From contig NZ_NWMW01000001.1 in NCBI RefSeq assembly GCF_002351485.1, positions 806,001 to 870,000 on the forward strand: a stretch of DNA of 64,000 nt, in the 5' to 3' direction. This document shows positions 35,580 through 44,612 of the stretch, in pieces (position 1 is the first letter of the stretch; every line of letters begins with the position of its first letter). The notes under the pieces were generated by a model. That model was not told the DNA's origin, ran no database searches, and saw nothing but the letters and a program-made list of their open reading frames with translations. A program made the position numbers and the translations under genes. The DNA is from Sphingomonas spermidinifaciens. GTDB lineage: Bacteria > Pseudomonadota > Alphaproteobacteria > Sphingomonadales > Sphingomonadaceae.

Positions 35580-36053
35580 ATGGACAAGACCGACGACGCC
35601 GAGAGCCTGCTCGCCACCGCGCTTCAGGACATGCTCGCCGGCGAGCGCCTGTTCGCCGAGCATCTGCCCGCAATCGCCGCGCATTCGCGTGCGGTGTCGC
35701 TGACCGAGGCGCTGGCGCGCGAGGTCGAGCGGGCGCGCCTGCAAGCCGCCGCGCTCGCCGAAGATTCGCGTGCCGACGGTGGGCCGCCCAATCTCTGGAT
35801 GCAGGGCATCATCGACGATGCGCACAGGGACACGCGGACGATCGATGCTGGGCCGCTCCTCGACGCCGCGCTGGTCGGCGCGGTGCGCAAGGCGCTGGCG
35901 GCCAAGCATGTCAGTTACGAAACCGCGGTCGCGCTCGCCGAGCGGCTCGACGAACCCGCTCTCGCCGCCCGCCTCCGCCGCTGCCGCGACGAGGAAGCGG
36001 CGAGCGATCACCGACTGGCGGCGATCTTGAGCGAATGCACAGAAGCGGCGTAA
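35580..36053 (+). CDS. Ferritin-like helical protein (DUF892/YciE-like)
   Basis: 157 residues, almost all helical. The first helix pair (LLATALQDMLAGERLFAEHL; SLTEALAREVERARLQAAALAE) and the later repeat (VSYETAVALAERLDEPALAARLRRCRDEEAASDHRL) have the spacing of the DUF892 four-helix bundle, whose members (YciE/YciF) are stress proteins. Acid residues for a di-iron site can be proposed but not assigned. ATG 35580 follows a short purine run; an upstream in-frame ATG at 35544 lacks a ribosome site. It is 48 bp after glpD and could be its second gene. Confidence 0.6.
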   Translation: MDKTDDAESLLATALQDMLAGERLFAEHLPAIAAHSRAVSLTEALAREVERARLQAAALAEDSRADGGPPNLWMQGIIDDAHRDTRTIDAGPLLDAALVGAVRKALAAKHVSYETAVALAERLDEPALAARLRRCRDEEAASDHRLAAILSECTEAA

Positions 36054-36081
36054 CGGCCGTTCACTCATGACGGCTGGGGCG

Positions 36082-37611
36082 TCAGTATGCGCGCGCCACC
36101 AGAATGCGTTCGACCGCCGGCTCGCCGGTGAATATGCACGGTCCCTGCGCGGGCGCCGCCGTGCCCGGCACGTTGCGGATCGTCAGCTTCAGGGCCTTTA
36201 GCCGCTCGACCACCGCATCGAGCGCGACGCCGGTCGGCCTCGCCCACTCCACCTCGACCCAGCCGGGGTTGCGCTCGCCCTCGGCGAAATGCGTCTCGAG
36301 GCCCGCGAAGTCGGTCACGTCGCGGCGAACGCCCGCGTCAAGCCGCGCGCGCGCCTCGACATGCAGTGCCTCCTGTATCTCGGCCAGCAGGCCCGCTGCC
36401 TGATCGACGAATCCGTCGCGCGCCACGAACGCGGTGTCGAGCTTGCCGCTCTCCTGATAGAGCCGGTCGCGGCGGATCACCGCGACATTGCCCGCCGCCA
36501 CGTCCCGCGGACCGACCTCGACGACGATCGGCGCGCCTTTCTTGACCCAGCCCCAGCGCTTGTTGCCCGCCTTTTGCGCGCGGGCATCGACCATCGCCCG
36601 GATCGGCTCACCGAGCGCGGTCTGGCGCGACAGCTCGGCCTGGAGGCTGCGCGCATAGTCGAGCACCGCCTCATCCTCGGGCGCGTCGCGCAGCATCGGG
36701 ACAATGATGACCTGCCACGGCGCGACGCGCGGCGGCACGCGCAGGCCATCGTCGTCGCCATGCACCATGATGAGCCCGCCGATCATCCGCGTCGACACGC
36801 CCCAGCTCGTGGTTTGCGCGAGCTCCAGCTCGCCCGCCGCGTTCTGGAAGCGGATATTCTGTGCCGAGGAGAAATTGGTGCCGAGGAAGTGGCTGGTGCC
36901 GGCCTGCAGCGCCTTGCCGTCCTGCATCATCGCCTCGATGCTGTATGTCGCCACCGCACCCGGGAAGCGCTCGTTCTCGGGCTTCTCGCCCGCTACGACC
37001 GGAATGCCGCAGCAATCCTCGGCAAAGGCGCGATAGACCTCGAGCATCTTCAGCGTCTCTTCGCGCGCCTCGGCCTCGCTCGCGTGCGCGGTATGCCCCT
37101 CCTGCCACAGGAACTCGGCGGTGCGCAGGAACATGCGGGTGCGCATCTCCCAGCGGACGACGTTGGCCCACTGGTTGATCAGCACGGGCAGGTCGCGCCA
37201 GGACTGAACCCAGCGGCTGAACGCGGCACCGATCACCGTCTCCGATGTCGGGCGGACGACCAGCGGCTCCTCCAGCTTCGCCTCGGGATCGGGGACCAGC
37301 CGGCCGTCCTTCTGGACCAGCCGGTGATGGGTGACGACCGCCATCTCCTTGGCGAAGCCATCGACATGCTCGGCTTCCTTCTCGAAGTAGGACAGCGGAA
37401 TGAACAGCGGGAAATAGCAGTTCTCATGCCCGGTCGCCTTGATGCGGTCGTCGAGCAGCCGCTGCATCCGCTCCCAGATGCCGTAACCCCAAGGCCGGAT
37501 GACCATGCACCCGCGCACGCCGCTCTCCTCGGCCATGTCGGCCTCGGCGATGACGGTCTGGTACCAGCGCGAGAAATCCTCGGCGCGCGTGACGGACAGG
37601 GCGTGTTTCAT
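36082..37611 (-). CDS. proS: Proline--tRNA ligase, archaeal/eukaryote-like type
   Basis: 509 residues. Class II motifs: motif 1 PWGYGIWERMQRLLDDRI, motif 2 MRTRMFLRTAEFLWQEGHTAHA (TxE), motif 3 GLIMVHGDDDGLRVPP. It lacks the 180-residue editing insertion of E. coli-type ProRS and has the C-terminal extension of the archaeal/eukaryotic form. The final residue is Tyr (VARAY); in the Thermus enzyme of this type the terminal Tyr carboxylate reaches into the active site. Zinc-binding cysteines of the C-terminal domain are mostly absent. ATG 37611 fits the family start (KHALSVTRAEDFSRWYQTV). Confidence 0.95.
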   Translation of the reverse strand: MKHALSVTRAEDFSRWYQTVIAEADMAEESGVRGCMVIRPWGYGIWERMQRLLDDRIKATGHENCYFPLFIPLSYFEKEAEHVDGFAKEMAVVTHHRLVQKDGRLVPDPEAKLEEPLVVRPTSETVIGAAFSRWVQSWRDLPVLINQWANVVRWEMRTRMFLRTAEFLWQEGHTAHASEAEAREETLKMLEVYRAFAEDCCGIPVVAGEKPENERFPGAVATYSIEAMMQDGKALQAGTSHFLGTNFSSAQNIRFQNAAGELELAQTTSWGVSTRMIGGLIMVHGDDDGLRVPPRVAPWQVIIVPMLRDAPEDEAVLDYARSLQAELSRQTALGEPIRAMVDARAQKAGNKRWGWVKKGAPIVVEVGPRDVAAGNVAVIRRDRLYQESGKLDTAFVARDGFVDQAAGLLAEIQEALHVEARARLDAGVRRDVTDFAGLETHFAEGERNPGWVEVEWARPTGVALDAVVERLKALKLTIRNVPGTAAPAQGPCIFTGEPAVERILVARAY

Positions 37612-37653
37612 GGGGGCGCCGATAGCGGGGGGCGGCAGGGCGGACAAGCGGCT

Positions 37654-37719
37654 CGCCCTTTTCCGTTCGTGTCGAGCGCAGGCGAGACACATGTTCGAGC
37701 GAAGCAAACGGAAAGGGCG
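37654..37719. repeat. Imperfect inverted repeat / extragenic repeat after the HerA-like gene
   Basis: CGCCCTTTTCCGTT (37654-37667) and AACGGAAAGGGCG (37707-37719) form a stem with one bulge. Between them lies a GTTCGTGTCGAGCG...GAGACAC...GTTCGAGCG segment typical of sphingomonad extragenic repeats. It begins right after the HerA-like stop codon and probably ends its transcript before proS. Confidence 0.6.
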
Positions 37720-37720
37720 T

Positions 37721-39163
37721 TCAAGCCGCCGCCGTCGTCCACCCCAGCGCCGGTATCGCGATCGAGCGCTTGCCGCCCAGATCGGTGCGGCACACGATCA
37801 GCTCGCGCTGTTCCATATACCCCACCAGGCGCCGCGCGCGGCCGAGCGACGAGGTGCCATAGACCTCGGCAATCCGCTCGTCGGGTGGGCAGGCCTCTCC
37901 TTCCTTGGCCGCGCGGGCGATGAGGAGGAACGGCCCCAGCATCTCGCTCGGCAATTCGCGCGCGACCGACAGTGCGCCGGCCCACTCGTCCTCCAGCCCG
38001 TGGGTGATCCCCGCCCGCGCCGCGGCGAGCCGGCGCGAGAACGCTTCGAGGTCGAGCGGCGGCTTTGACAGCCCGGCCATGCGGCAGCGAACCTGATAGT
38101 CCTGGAACAGCACCGCGGCAGGACGGCTCGCCGACCCCGCCTCCGCCACGATCGCGGCGAGCACGTCGGCGACGATCTCCGCCACGCGTTCGGGCGGCAT
38201 CGCGGGCGCGGGCGCCTCGGGGGGGGGCGGCGGCGCGGCGAGCGCCTCGATCACCTCGTCGGCGGGCATCGGCGGCGGCGGGGGCGGCGGCATTAGCGGC
38301 AGCCCGGGCTCGGGCGAGCCGCGCTCGATCAGGTCGCGCATGTCGGCCGGGGCCGAGGGCAGCGGGATCAGCTTGGGGCTGGAGCTTCGCGCCGAGGTCT
38401 CGACCGCGCCGATCTTCACCGCCACCGGCCGCCGCGACACCGCGGGGCCGAGCGCGAGGAAATGGCCGCGGGCGAGGTCGCGGATCGTCTCCGCCTGCCG
38501 CCGCTCCATGCCGAGCAGGTCTGCGGCGCGCGCCATGTCGATGTCGAGGAAGGTGCGCCCCATCAGAAAGTTCGACGCCTCCGCCGCGACGTTCTTCGCC
38601 AGCTTCGCCAGCCGCTGCGTGGCGATCACGCCCGCAAGGCCGCGCTTTCGACCGCGGCACATCAGGTTGGTCATCGCGCCGAGCGACGCGCGGCGCACTT
38701 CCTCCGCCACCTCGCCGCCGCCCGCGGGCGCGAAGAGCTGCGCCTCATCGACCACGACGAGCGCGGGATACCAATGGTCGCGCGGCGCATCGAACAGCGC
38801 GTTGAGGAAGACGGCGGCGCAGCGCATCTGCCCCTCCGCCTCCAGCCCCTCGAGGCTCAGCACGACCGAGGCGCGATGCTCGCGGATGCGCGCCGCCATC
38901 CTCGCGATCTCGCGCTCGTCATAATCGCCCGCCTCGATCGCGACATGGCCGTATGCGTCGGCGAGCGTCACGAAGTCGCCCTCGGGATCGATCACCACCT
39001 GCTGCACGCGCCCCGCCGATTTCTCGAGCAGGCGGCGAAGCAGGTGCGACTTGCCCGATCCCGAATTGCCCTGGACGAGCAATCGGGTGGCCAGCAGTTC
39101 CTCGAGGTCCATGGCGACGGGCTTGCCGTTGCCGTCGACCCCCATGTCGACTTGTGCGGTCAT
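37721..39163 (-). CDS. HerA-like / DUF87 P-loop ATPase with proline-rich linker
   Basis: 480 residues. Walker A LVQGNSGSGKSHLLRRLLEK (about 30-49), Walker B PALVVVDEAQLFAP (about 132-145), and MTNLMCRGRKRGLAGVIATQRLAKL with the arginine-finger-type segment. This is the HerA/VirB4-like group of DNA-pumping or helicase ATPases. After about 285 there is a proline-rich linker (LPLMPPPPPPPMPADEV; PPPPPEAPAPAMPPE) and then a C-terminal helical/winged domain (EVYGTSSLGRARRLVGYMEQ). ATG 39163 overlaps the peptidase stop by four bases, so it is translationally coupled to an S9 peptidase. Its task is unknown; no nuclease partner (NurA) is nearby. Confidence 0.82.
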   Translation of the reverse strand: MTAQVDMGVDGNGKPVAMDLEELLATRLLVQGNSGSGKSHLLRRLLEKSAGRVQQVVIDPEGDFVTLADAYGHVAIEAGDYDEREIARMAARIREHRASVVLSLEGLEAEGQMRCAAVFLNALFDAPRDHWYPALVVVDEAQLFAPAGGGEVAEEVRRASLGAMTNLMCRGRKRGLAGVIATQRLAKLAKNVAAEASNFLMGRTFLDIDMARAADLLGMERRQAETIRDLARGHFLALGPAVSRRPVAVKIGAVETSARSSSPKLIPLPSAPADMRDLIERGSPEPGLPLMPPPPPPPMPADEVIEALAAPPPPPEAPAPAMPPERVAEIVADVLAAIVAEAGSASRPAAVLFQDYQVRCRMAGLSKPPLDLEAFSRRLAAARAGITHGLEDEWAGALSVARELPSEMLGPFLLIARAAKEGEACPPDERIAEVYGTSSLGRARRLVGYMEQRELIVCRTDLGGKRSIAIPALGWTTAAA

Positions 39164-41400
39164 GGGGTCTTGGCGGGCGCCCTGCGCTCGAAGAAGTCGA
39201 ACATCGTGTTCCACAGGTGAAGCTGCGACGCCGGGTTGCTGATCGAGTGCGTCTGACCCGGATAGAATTGCGTGTCGAACATCACGCCTTCCTGCTGCAT
39301 CGCGCCGATCATCGCGGTCGTGTTGTCGAGGAACACATTGTCGTCGGCCATGCCGTGCATGACGAGCAGCGGGTCCTTGATCTTGCCCGCATCGCCGAGC
39401 GTCCCCGACCTGGCATAAGCCTCCGGCACCTTGCGCGGGTCGCCCATGTACCGCTCGGTATAATGGGTGTCGTAGAGGTCCCACTTGGTCACCGGCGCCA
39501 CCGCCGCCCCGGCCGCGAACACGCCCGGTGCCTTTTCAAGGAGCTTGAGCGTCATATAGCCACCGTACGACCAGCCATGGATGACGAGGCGGTCGGGATC
39601 GACGAAGGGTTGCTGCTTCAGCCACTTGGCCGCCATCACCTGATCCTCGACCTCGACCGTGCCCATCGCGTGCCAGATCTGGTCGGTGAAGGCGCGGCTG
39701 CGGTTGGCGGTGCCGCGATTGTCCATCACGAAGACGATATAGCCCTTGTCGACGATCGCCTGCTGGAGCGGATCGGTCCAGCCGCGCATCACCCGCTGCG
39801 CCCCCGGACCGCCATAATAGGTGAAGAACACCGGATAGCGCTTGCCCGGCTCCATCTTGGGCTTGAGCAGCTTGTAATGAAGCGCGCTGCCGTCGGCGGC
39901 CTTCAGCGTCCCGAACTCAGGGATCGCATGGCTGGCGAGATACGGCGCATAGGGATGGTTCGGGCCGAGCGCATTCTGGTCGAGCCACTGCGTCCGCTTG
40001 CCGCTTGCGTCGGCAAGATAGCTCTGCGGCGGCTGGCTCGGGCTCGACCGCGCGACGATCAGCCGGTCGCCCGACATCGACACGCTGTTCCAGTATCCCG
40101 GCTCGGTCAGCCGTGTGACCGTACCCGCCTTCTTCAGCGACGCCGAATAGGCGTGGCGCTCGAGCACCCCGTCCTTGTTTCCGGTGAAGTAGACGAGGCC
40201 CTTTTCTTCATCGACGCCGATGACGTCGGCGACTTCCCAGTCGCCCGTGGTCAGCTGCGTCCAGCGGCCCTTGTCGAAGCGATAGAGATGGCCGTTGCCG
40301 CTCCGCTCCGACCACCATAGGATGCTGCCGTCCGACAGCGCGTTGAAGTTGTCGGAGAGGTTGATCCAGCTTTTGGCCTTGGCCTTTTCGGTGAACAGCA
40401 CCCGCGACTTGCCCGTCGCCGGATCGACGGCGAGCATGTCGAGCACGGTCTGCGCGCGGTTCTGGCGCTGGACATAGAGCGTCTTGCCGTCCGCGCTCCA
40501 GTCGACGCGGGCGAGGTAAATGTCGGGGTCGCTACCCAGATCGACCTTAACCTGCCCCGACCCATCGGGCGCCATGACGTAAAGCGCGACCTCGACATTG
40601 GGCGTACCGGCAAGCGGATAGCGCTGTTCGTAGAGCTTGGTACCCTCGGCGCCGATCGACGCGCGGGTGAGGACGCGGACGGGGGCCTCGTCGAACCGCT
40701 CGACCGCGACGTACTTGTCGCCCGGCGACCACCAATAGCCGGTGAAGCGGGACATTTCCTCCTGCGCGACGAACTCGGCCTCGCCCCAATGGACGGTCCC
40801 GCCGCCACCCTGCGTCACGGCACGCGCCTCGCCGGCGCCGTTCAACGGCTGCACCCAGAGGTTCTGGTCGCGCACGAAGCTGATGAAGCCGCCATCCGGG
40901 CTGATGACCGGATTGAGCTCGCCTGCCTCGCTCGTCGTCAGCCGCCGCACCTCACCGTTCAGCGTCGCGAGGAACAGGTCGCCATCGAGCGGCACCAGGA
41001 TCGAGCGCCCGTCGGGCGCCCAGTCATAGGTGACGATGCCGCGCAGGCCGCCGATACGCGCGCGCTCGCGCTGCATCTTCTCCGCTTCCGACAGTTCGGC
41101 GCCCGAGCCGACCTTCTTCGAATCGACCAGCATCCGCCACTGGCCGGTGGCAAGGTCCTGCGCCCACAGGTCGTAGCGCTCGGGCTCGCCGTCGCGCGGG
41201 CGAAGCTGGGTCAGGAGCTTGCCGTCGGGCGACAGGCGCGGCGGCCGCCCGCCGCCGCCCGACAGGCCGCCCTGCATGACGCGCTCGAACGTCAGCGTCT
41301 CCTTTGCCGCCGGCTGCTGCGCCGCGACGGGTTCAGCGACCATTGCCGTCACGCTCACCGACGCAAGCGCCAGCGCCAACCACCATCCGCGCATTCCCAT
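39160..41400 (-). CDS. S9 family dipeptidyl peptidase (DPP IV-like), exported
   Basis: 746 residues. Signal peptide to about residue 28 (AEPVAAQ). An eight-bladed beta-propeller, with EFVAQEEMSRFTGYWWSPG carrying the Glu-Glu motif that holds the substrate N terminus, covers about 60-470. The alpha/beta-hydrolase domain has nucleophile Ser in HGWSYGGYMTL, Asp in HGMADDNV and His in PGQTHSI. It should release N-terminal dipeptides (X-Pro or X-Ala) in the periplasm. The end overlaps the start of the HerA-like gene (ATGA), an unexpected pair. Confidence 0.94.
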   Translation of the reverse strand: MGMRGWWLALALASVSVTAMVAEPVAAQQPAAKETLTFERVMQGGLSGGGGRPPRLSPDGKLLTQLRPRDGEPERYDLWAQDLATGQWRMLVDSKKVGSGAELSEAEKMQRERARIGGLRGIVTYDWAPDGRSILVPLDGDLFLATLNGEVRRLTTSEAGELNPVISPDGGFISFVRDQNLWVQPLNGAGEARAVTQGGGGTVHWGEAEFVAQEEMSRFTGYWWSPGDKYVAVERFDEAPVRVLTRASIGAEGTKLYEQRYPLAGTPNVEVALYVMAPDGSGQVKVDLGSDPDIYLARVDWSADGKTLYVQRQNRAQTVLDMLAVDPATGKSRVLFTEKAKAKSWINLSDNFNALSDGSILWWSERSGNGHLYRFDKGRWTQLTTGDWEVADVIGVDEEKGLVYFTGNKDGVLERHAYSASLKKAGTVTRLTEPGYWNSVSMSGDRLIVARSSPSQPPQSYLADASGKRTQWLDQNALGPNHPYAPYLASHAIPEFGTLKAADGSALHYKLLKPKMEPGKRYPVFFTYYGGPGAQRVMRGWTDPLQQAIVDKGYIVFVMDNRGTANRSRAFTDQIWHAMGTVEVEDQVMAAKWLKQQPFVDPDRLVIHGWSYGGYMTLKLLEKAPGVFAAGAAVAPVTKWDLYDTHYTERYMGDPRKVPEAYARSGTLGDAGKIKDPLLVMHGMADDNVFLDNTTAMIGAMQQEGVMFDTQFYPGQTHSISNPASQLHLWNTMFDFFERRAPAKTP

Positions 41401-41482
41401 CTCCGAAGGGGCCGACGCCGAAGGGGCTCCGGGGCGGCCGTGATGAGGCGTTATTGCCCCCCTTCGATGCGGGCGTAAAGGG

Positions 41483-42559
41483 TCAGGCGGACTGGGTTTC
41501 CCCGTCGGCCTCGGGCGCGTTCGAGTCCGGCGGCGGCGGCGCGTCGATCCCCTCGACCTCGGCTTGGTGGCCGAGCGTGTCGCGCACCCACAGCAACGTC
41601 ACGAGGACGTAGAGCACCACCGCCAGCGGCGCGGCGACGATCACGCCGATAAAGCCGAACATGCTGCCCAGTGCGGCGAGCGCGAAGAGGAGCACAGCAG
41701 GCGGAATCGACACCGCGTATTTCTGGATCATCGGGGTCAGGACATTCCCCTCTAGCTGCTGCGCGACGACATAGACGACGATCGTCCAGAGCAGCGCGTC
41801 GCCGCCCTCGCTCAGCGCCAGCAGCACGCCGGGCGCCGCGCCGATGAAGGGACCGACCAGCGGGATGAAGTTGGTGAGGCCCGAGATGACGCCGAGCGCG
41901 CCGGCCGACTCGACGCCGACGATGCTGAGGCCAGCCCAGATCAGCACGCCCACGATTATCATCGTGGCCCCTTGCGCGATCAGCCACTGGTTGAGCGCCT
42001 GCCCGCTTGCCGACAGCGCCTCGCGTACCCGCTCGCCCTCCGACTTGGGAAACAGCTTCTCGACGCCGCGAACATAGAGATCGGGTTCGAGCGCGAGGTA
42101 CATCGCCGCCACGATGACGAGGACGAGGTTGGTGATCGCCCCGACCGCCCCGAATGCGAACGTCAGCGCGCGACCGGCAATGCTTTGAAGATCGGGAGTG
42201 CCCGACAGGAAGCTCTGGAGAAAGGGCACCTGCTCGGCCATGTCGCGCGCCCGGTCGAACGCCTGGGGCAGCTGCCGCCCAACCTCGGTGAACTGTTCGG
42301 AAAGCTGCGCCCCGAACAGCCAGCCGGCCCCGCCCAGGATGGCGAGGATCAAGAACAGGCCGAGGAACACCGACAACGTGTCGCTCGCGCCCAGTTTTTT
42401 GAACGGCCACCCCGCCGCGCGGATCAGCGCGGCGACAATGACGGCCGAGAAGATCAGCATGAAGACGAAGGCGAACTGCACGGTCAGCAGGCACAAGCCC
42501 ACCACCAACATCACCACCAAGGCCCGGCGCGCGATCCCGCCGATATGCGTCGTTTCCAT
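41483..42559 (-). CDS. AI-2E family transporter
   Basis: 358 residues. Eight predicted membrane helices in the AI-2E pattern: three near the N terminus (ALVVMLVVGLCLLTVQFAFV; IFSAVIVAALIRAAG; FLGLFLILAILGGAGWLF), a soluble helical region, then a dense C-terminal set (MIIVGVLIWAGLSIVGVES; LGVISGLTNFIPLVGPFIGA, the family signature; VLLFALAALGSMFGFIGVIVAAPLAVVLYVLVT). The family includes autoinducer-2 exporters and Na+/H+ antiporters; substrate is not defined here. The C-terminal tail is acidic and Pro-rich. Confidence 0.9.
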   Translation of the reverse strand: METTHIGGIARRALVVMLVVGLCLLTVQFAFVFMLIFSAVIVAALIRAAGWPFKKLGASDTLSVFLGLFLILAILGGAGWLFGAQLSEQFTEVGRQLPQAFDRARDMAEQVPFLQSFLSGTPDLQSIAGRALTFAFGAVGAITNLVLVIVAAMYLALEPDLYVRGVEKLFPKSEGERVREALSASGQALNQWLIAQGATMIIVGVLIWAGLSIVGVESAGALGVISGLTNFIPLVGPFIGAAPGVLLALSEGGDALLWTIVVYVVAQQLEGNVLTPMIQKYAVSIPPAVLLFALAALGSMFGFIGVIVAAPLAVVLYVLVTLLWVRDTLGHQAEVEGIDAPPPPDSNAPEADGETQSA

Positions 42560-42676
42560 GCGTCCCCCCGTTGTCGATCCGACAGAAACATCGCGCCGGC
42601 GTAACGGGTTCCTTCTTTAGGCCAGGTTGATCTGCGCAAGCCGCGTCCCGCGACACCCCGTAACCGGCGAAGCCCC

Positions 42677-42695
42677 GGGGGCTAGTCGTGCCCCC
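42677..42695. other. Stable hairpin in the gap between the AI-2E and acyl-CoA ligase genes
   Basis: GGGGGC and GCCCCC form a perfect 6-bp stem around TAGTCGT. It is in the middle of a 274-bp gap (42560-42833) in which no gene is recognised. It might end the acyl-CoA ligase transcript, though a U-tract is lacking. Confidence 0.4.
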
Positions 42696-42833
42696 GTCCG
42701 CAGGACACACCACCCCTCCTGCCGCTACTGAATCCCGGCCTTCCCCGAGGTATTGCTCCGCCGGAAGCGGGCGCCCAAAGTCGGGAACGCAGCGCTGCCT
42801 GGACCTCCACTCCCCCCTTCGCGGGCGTATCGA

Positions 42834-44576
42834 TCACCCCTCAGCGAACATCTTGCGCAACTCGCCCTTCAGGATTTTGCCGTTCGCATTTCGTGGCAGC
42901 ACGCTGTCAACGAAGCGGATCGCCGCCGGCACCTTGAAGGCGGCGAGGTGCCGGGCCACCCAGTCCTGCAACTCCGCCTCGCTCGCGCTGCAGCCGGGAC
43001 AAAGGTGGACGACCGCCGCAGGCACCTCGCCAAGCGTCCGGTGCGGCACGCCGACCAGCGCGGCGTCGGTGACGGCGGGATGGGCGTAGAGGACGTTCTC
43101 GACCTCGATCGAGTAGATGTTCTCGCCGCCGCGGATGACGATGTCCTTGGCGCGGTCGACGATGTAGCAGAAGCCTTCCTCGTCAAGCCGCGCGAGGTCG
43201 CCCGTTCGCACCCAGCCGTCGACGAAGGTCTCGGTGGTCGCCTCGGGCTTGTTCCAATAGCCTTTCACGATCATCGGTCCGCGCGCCCACAGCTCGCCGA
43301 CCTCGCCGACGGGCAGCTCGTGCGCACCGTCGAGCGACATGATCTTGAGTTCGGCCACAGGGACCGGCGGGCCGCAGCTGTCGGGGCGGTTGAGATAATC
43401 CTCGCCGGTGTGCTGCGTCACCGTCGCCATCGTCTCGGTCATCCCCCAGCCGCTGCCGGGCGCCGCGCCGAACTCGGCCTCGATCCGTCGGACAAGCTCG
43501 GGCGCGGCCGGGGCGCCGCCATATTGGACGGCCTCCAGGCTCGACAGGTCATGTTTGTCGCGGTCGGGATGCTCGAGCAGCTGCCACGCGATCGTCGGCA
43601 CCCCGCCGGTCAGCTGAACCCGCTCGCGCTCGATCAGCTTCAGCGCCTCGCCCGCGTCCCAGCGGCGCATCAGGACGATCGTCCCCCCGCTCGCGACCGT
43701 CCCCATCAGCGACGCCGAACAGGCGGTGACGTGAAACAGCGGGATGACGAGCAGCCCGATCTTGGGCACCGGCGCGCCCGGCGGCATCTCGCCCCGGCGC
43801 AGCATCGCCCGCGCGTTGCAATAAGCCGAGCTGAAGATGTTGGTCGCCATGTTGCGATGGGTGCCGAGCGCCCCCTTGGGCGCGCCGGTGGTGCCGCTGG
43901 TGTAGAAGATGACGACATCGTCGTCGGGCGCGATCGTCGCCGCGGCCGGGTGCAGCCCCATTTCGGGCAGCGCGGCCCACTCGTTCGGCGACGGCAGCAG
44001 CGTGTCGAAGGGTTCGGCAGGCGCCTCGACCGGCCCCTTAGGCCGCGTGACGAACACACGCTCGAGCCCTGTCAGCGCCGGCAACTCGCCCTTGAAGCGG
44101 TCATAGCGGTCGCCGTCGAGGATCAGCAGCTTCGCACCCGAATCATTGATCCCATACGCAAGCTCGGCGGCGCTCCACCACGCATTGAGCGGTACCGCGA
44201 CTGCACCGATGCTGGCGACGGCAAAGAAGATCGCGGTCCATTCGGGCAGGTTGCGCATGGCAAAGGCGACGCGGTCGCCCTTCGCCACCCCCGCCTCCGC
44301 GAGCTTGTGCGCCAGATGCGTCGCGGCGCGGAAATGCGCGTCGTAGGTCACGCGCTCGTCCTCATGGATGACGAACTCGCGCGCGCCGTGGCTGCGCGAA
44401 AAGGCGATGAGGAGCGCGAGGTTGGGCGGCGCGTTCTTCCATGTGCGCGTCGGAACCCCGCGGATTTCGACCGTCTCGATCTCGAACGGCTGGCCCGGCG
44501 CAGTGATCAGCGCCTCGATCTGCGCGAGGGTCATCGCGGGCCAGGGTTTGGCGTCGGGGGCGGTCGCCATCCTCAT
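42834..44576 (-). CDS. AMP-dependent acyl-CoA synthetase/ligase
   Basis: 580 residues. ANL superfamily: P-loop-like VIFYTSGTTGAPKGALGTHR (about 225-244), GSGWGMTETMATVT (about 366-379), GWVRTGDLARLDEEGFCYIVDR (hinge Asp), and the C-terminal catalytic Lys in PRNANGKILKGEL (about 560). It activates a carboxylic acid to its CoA thioester; the acid is not defined, but medium/long-chain or cyclic acids are typical of its neighbours. It is divergent from the acyl-CoA catabolic operon, sharing the 139-bp promoter region with the operator at 44613. Start may be at 44576 or 44570. Confidence 0.92.
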   Translation of the reverse strand: MRMATAPDAKPWPAMTLAQIEALITAPGQPFEIETVEIRGVPTRTWKNAPPNLALLIAFSRSHGAREFVIHEDERVTYDAHFRAATHLAHKLAEAGVAKGDRVAFAMRNLPEWTAIFFAVASIGAVAVPLNAWWSAAELAYGINDSGAKLLILDGDRYDRFKGELPALTGLERVFVTRPKGPVEAPAEPFDTLLPSPNEWAALPEMGLHPAAATIAPDDDVVIFYTSGTTGAPKGALGTHRNMATNIFSSAYCNARAMLRRGEMPPGAPVPKIGLLVIPLFHVTACSASLMGTVASGGTIVLMRRWDAGEALKLIERERVQLTGGVPTIAWQLLEHPDRDKHDLSSLEAVQYGGAPAAPELVRRIEAEFGAAPGSGWGMTETMATVTQHTGEDYLNRPDSCGPPVPVAELKIMSLDGAHELPVGEVGELWARGPMIVKGYWNKPEATTETFVDGWVRTGDLARLDEEGFCYIVDRAKDIVIRGGENIYSIEVENVLYAHPAVTDAALVGVPHRTLGEVPAAVVHLCPGCSASEAELQDWVARHLAAFKVPAAIRFVDSVLPRNANGKILKGELRKMFAEG

Positions 44577-44612
44577 CTCTCCTATACGCTGTCGAAGATC
44601 GGGTTTGCCCGA

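Noticed and set aside
42560..42833. SRP RNA, RNase P RNA or tmRNA
   Set aside because: The core sequences of these RNAs (SRP tetraloop helix, P RNA GAGGAAAGTC, tmRNA acceptor end) are not present.
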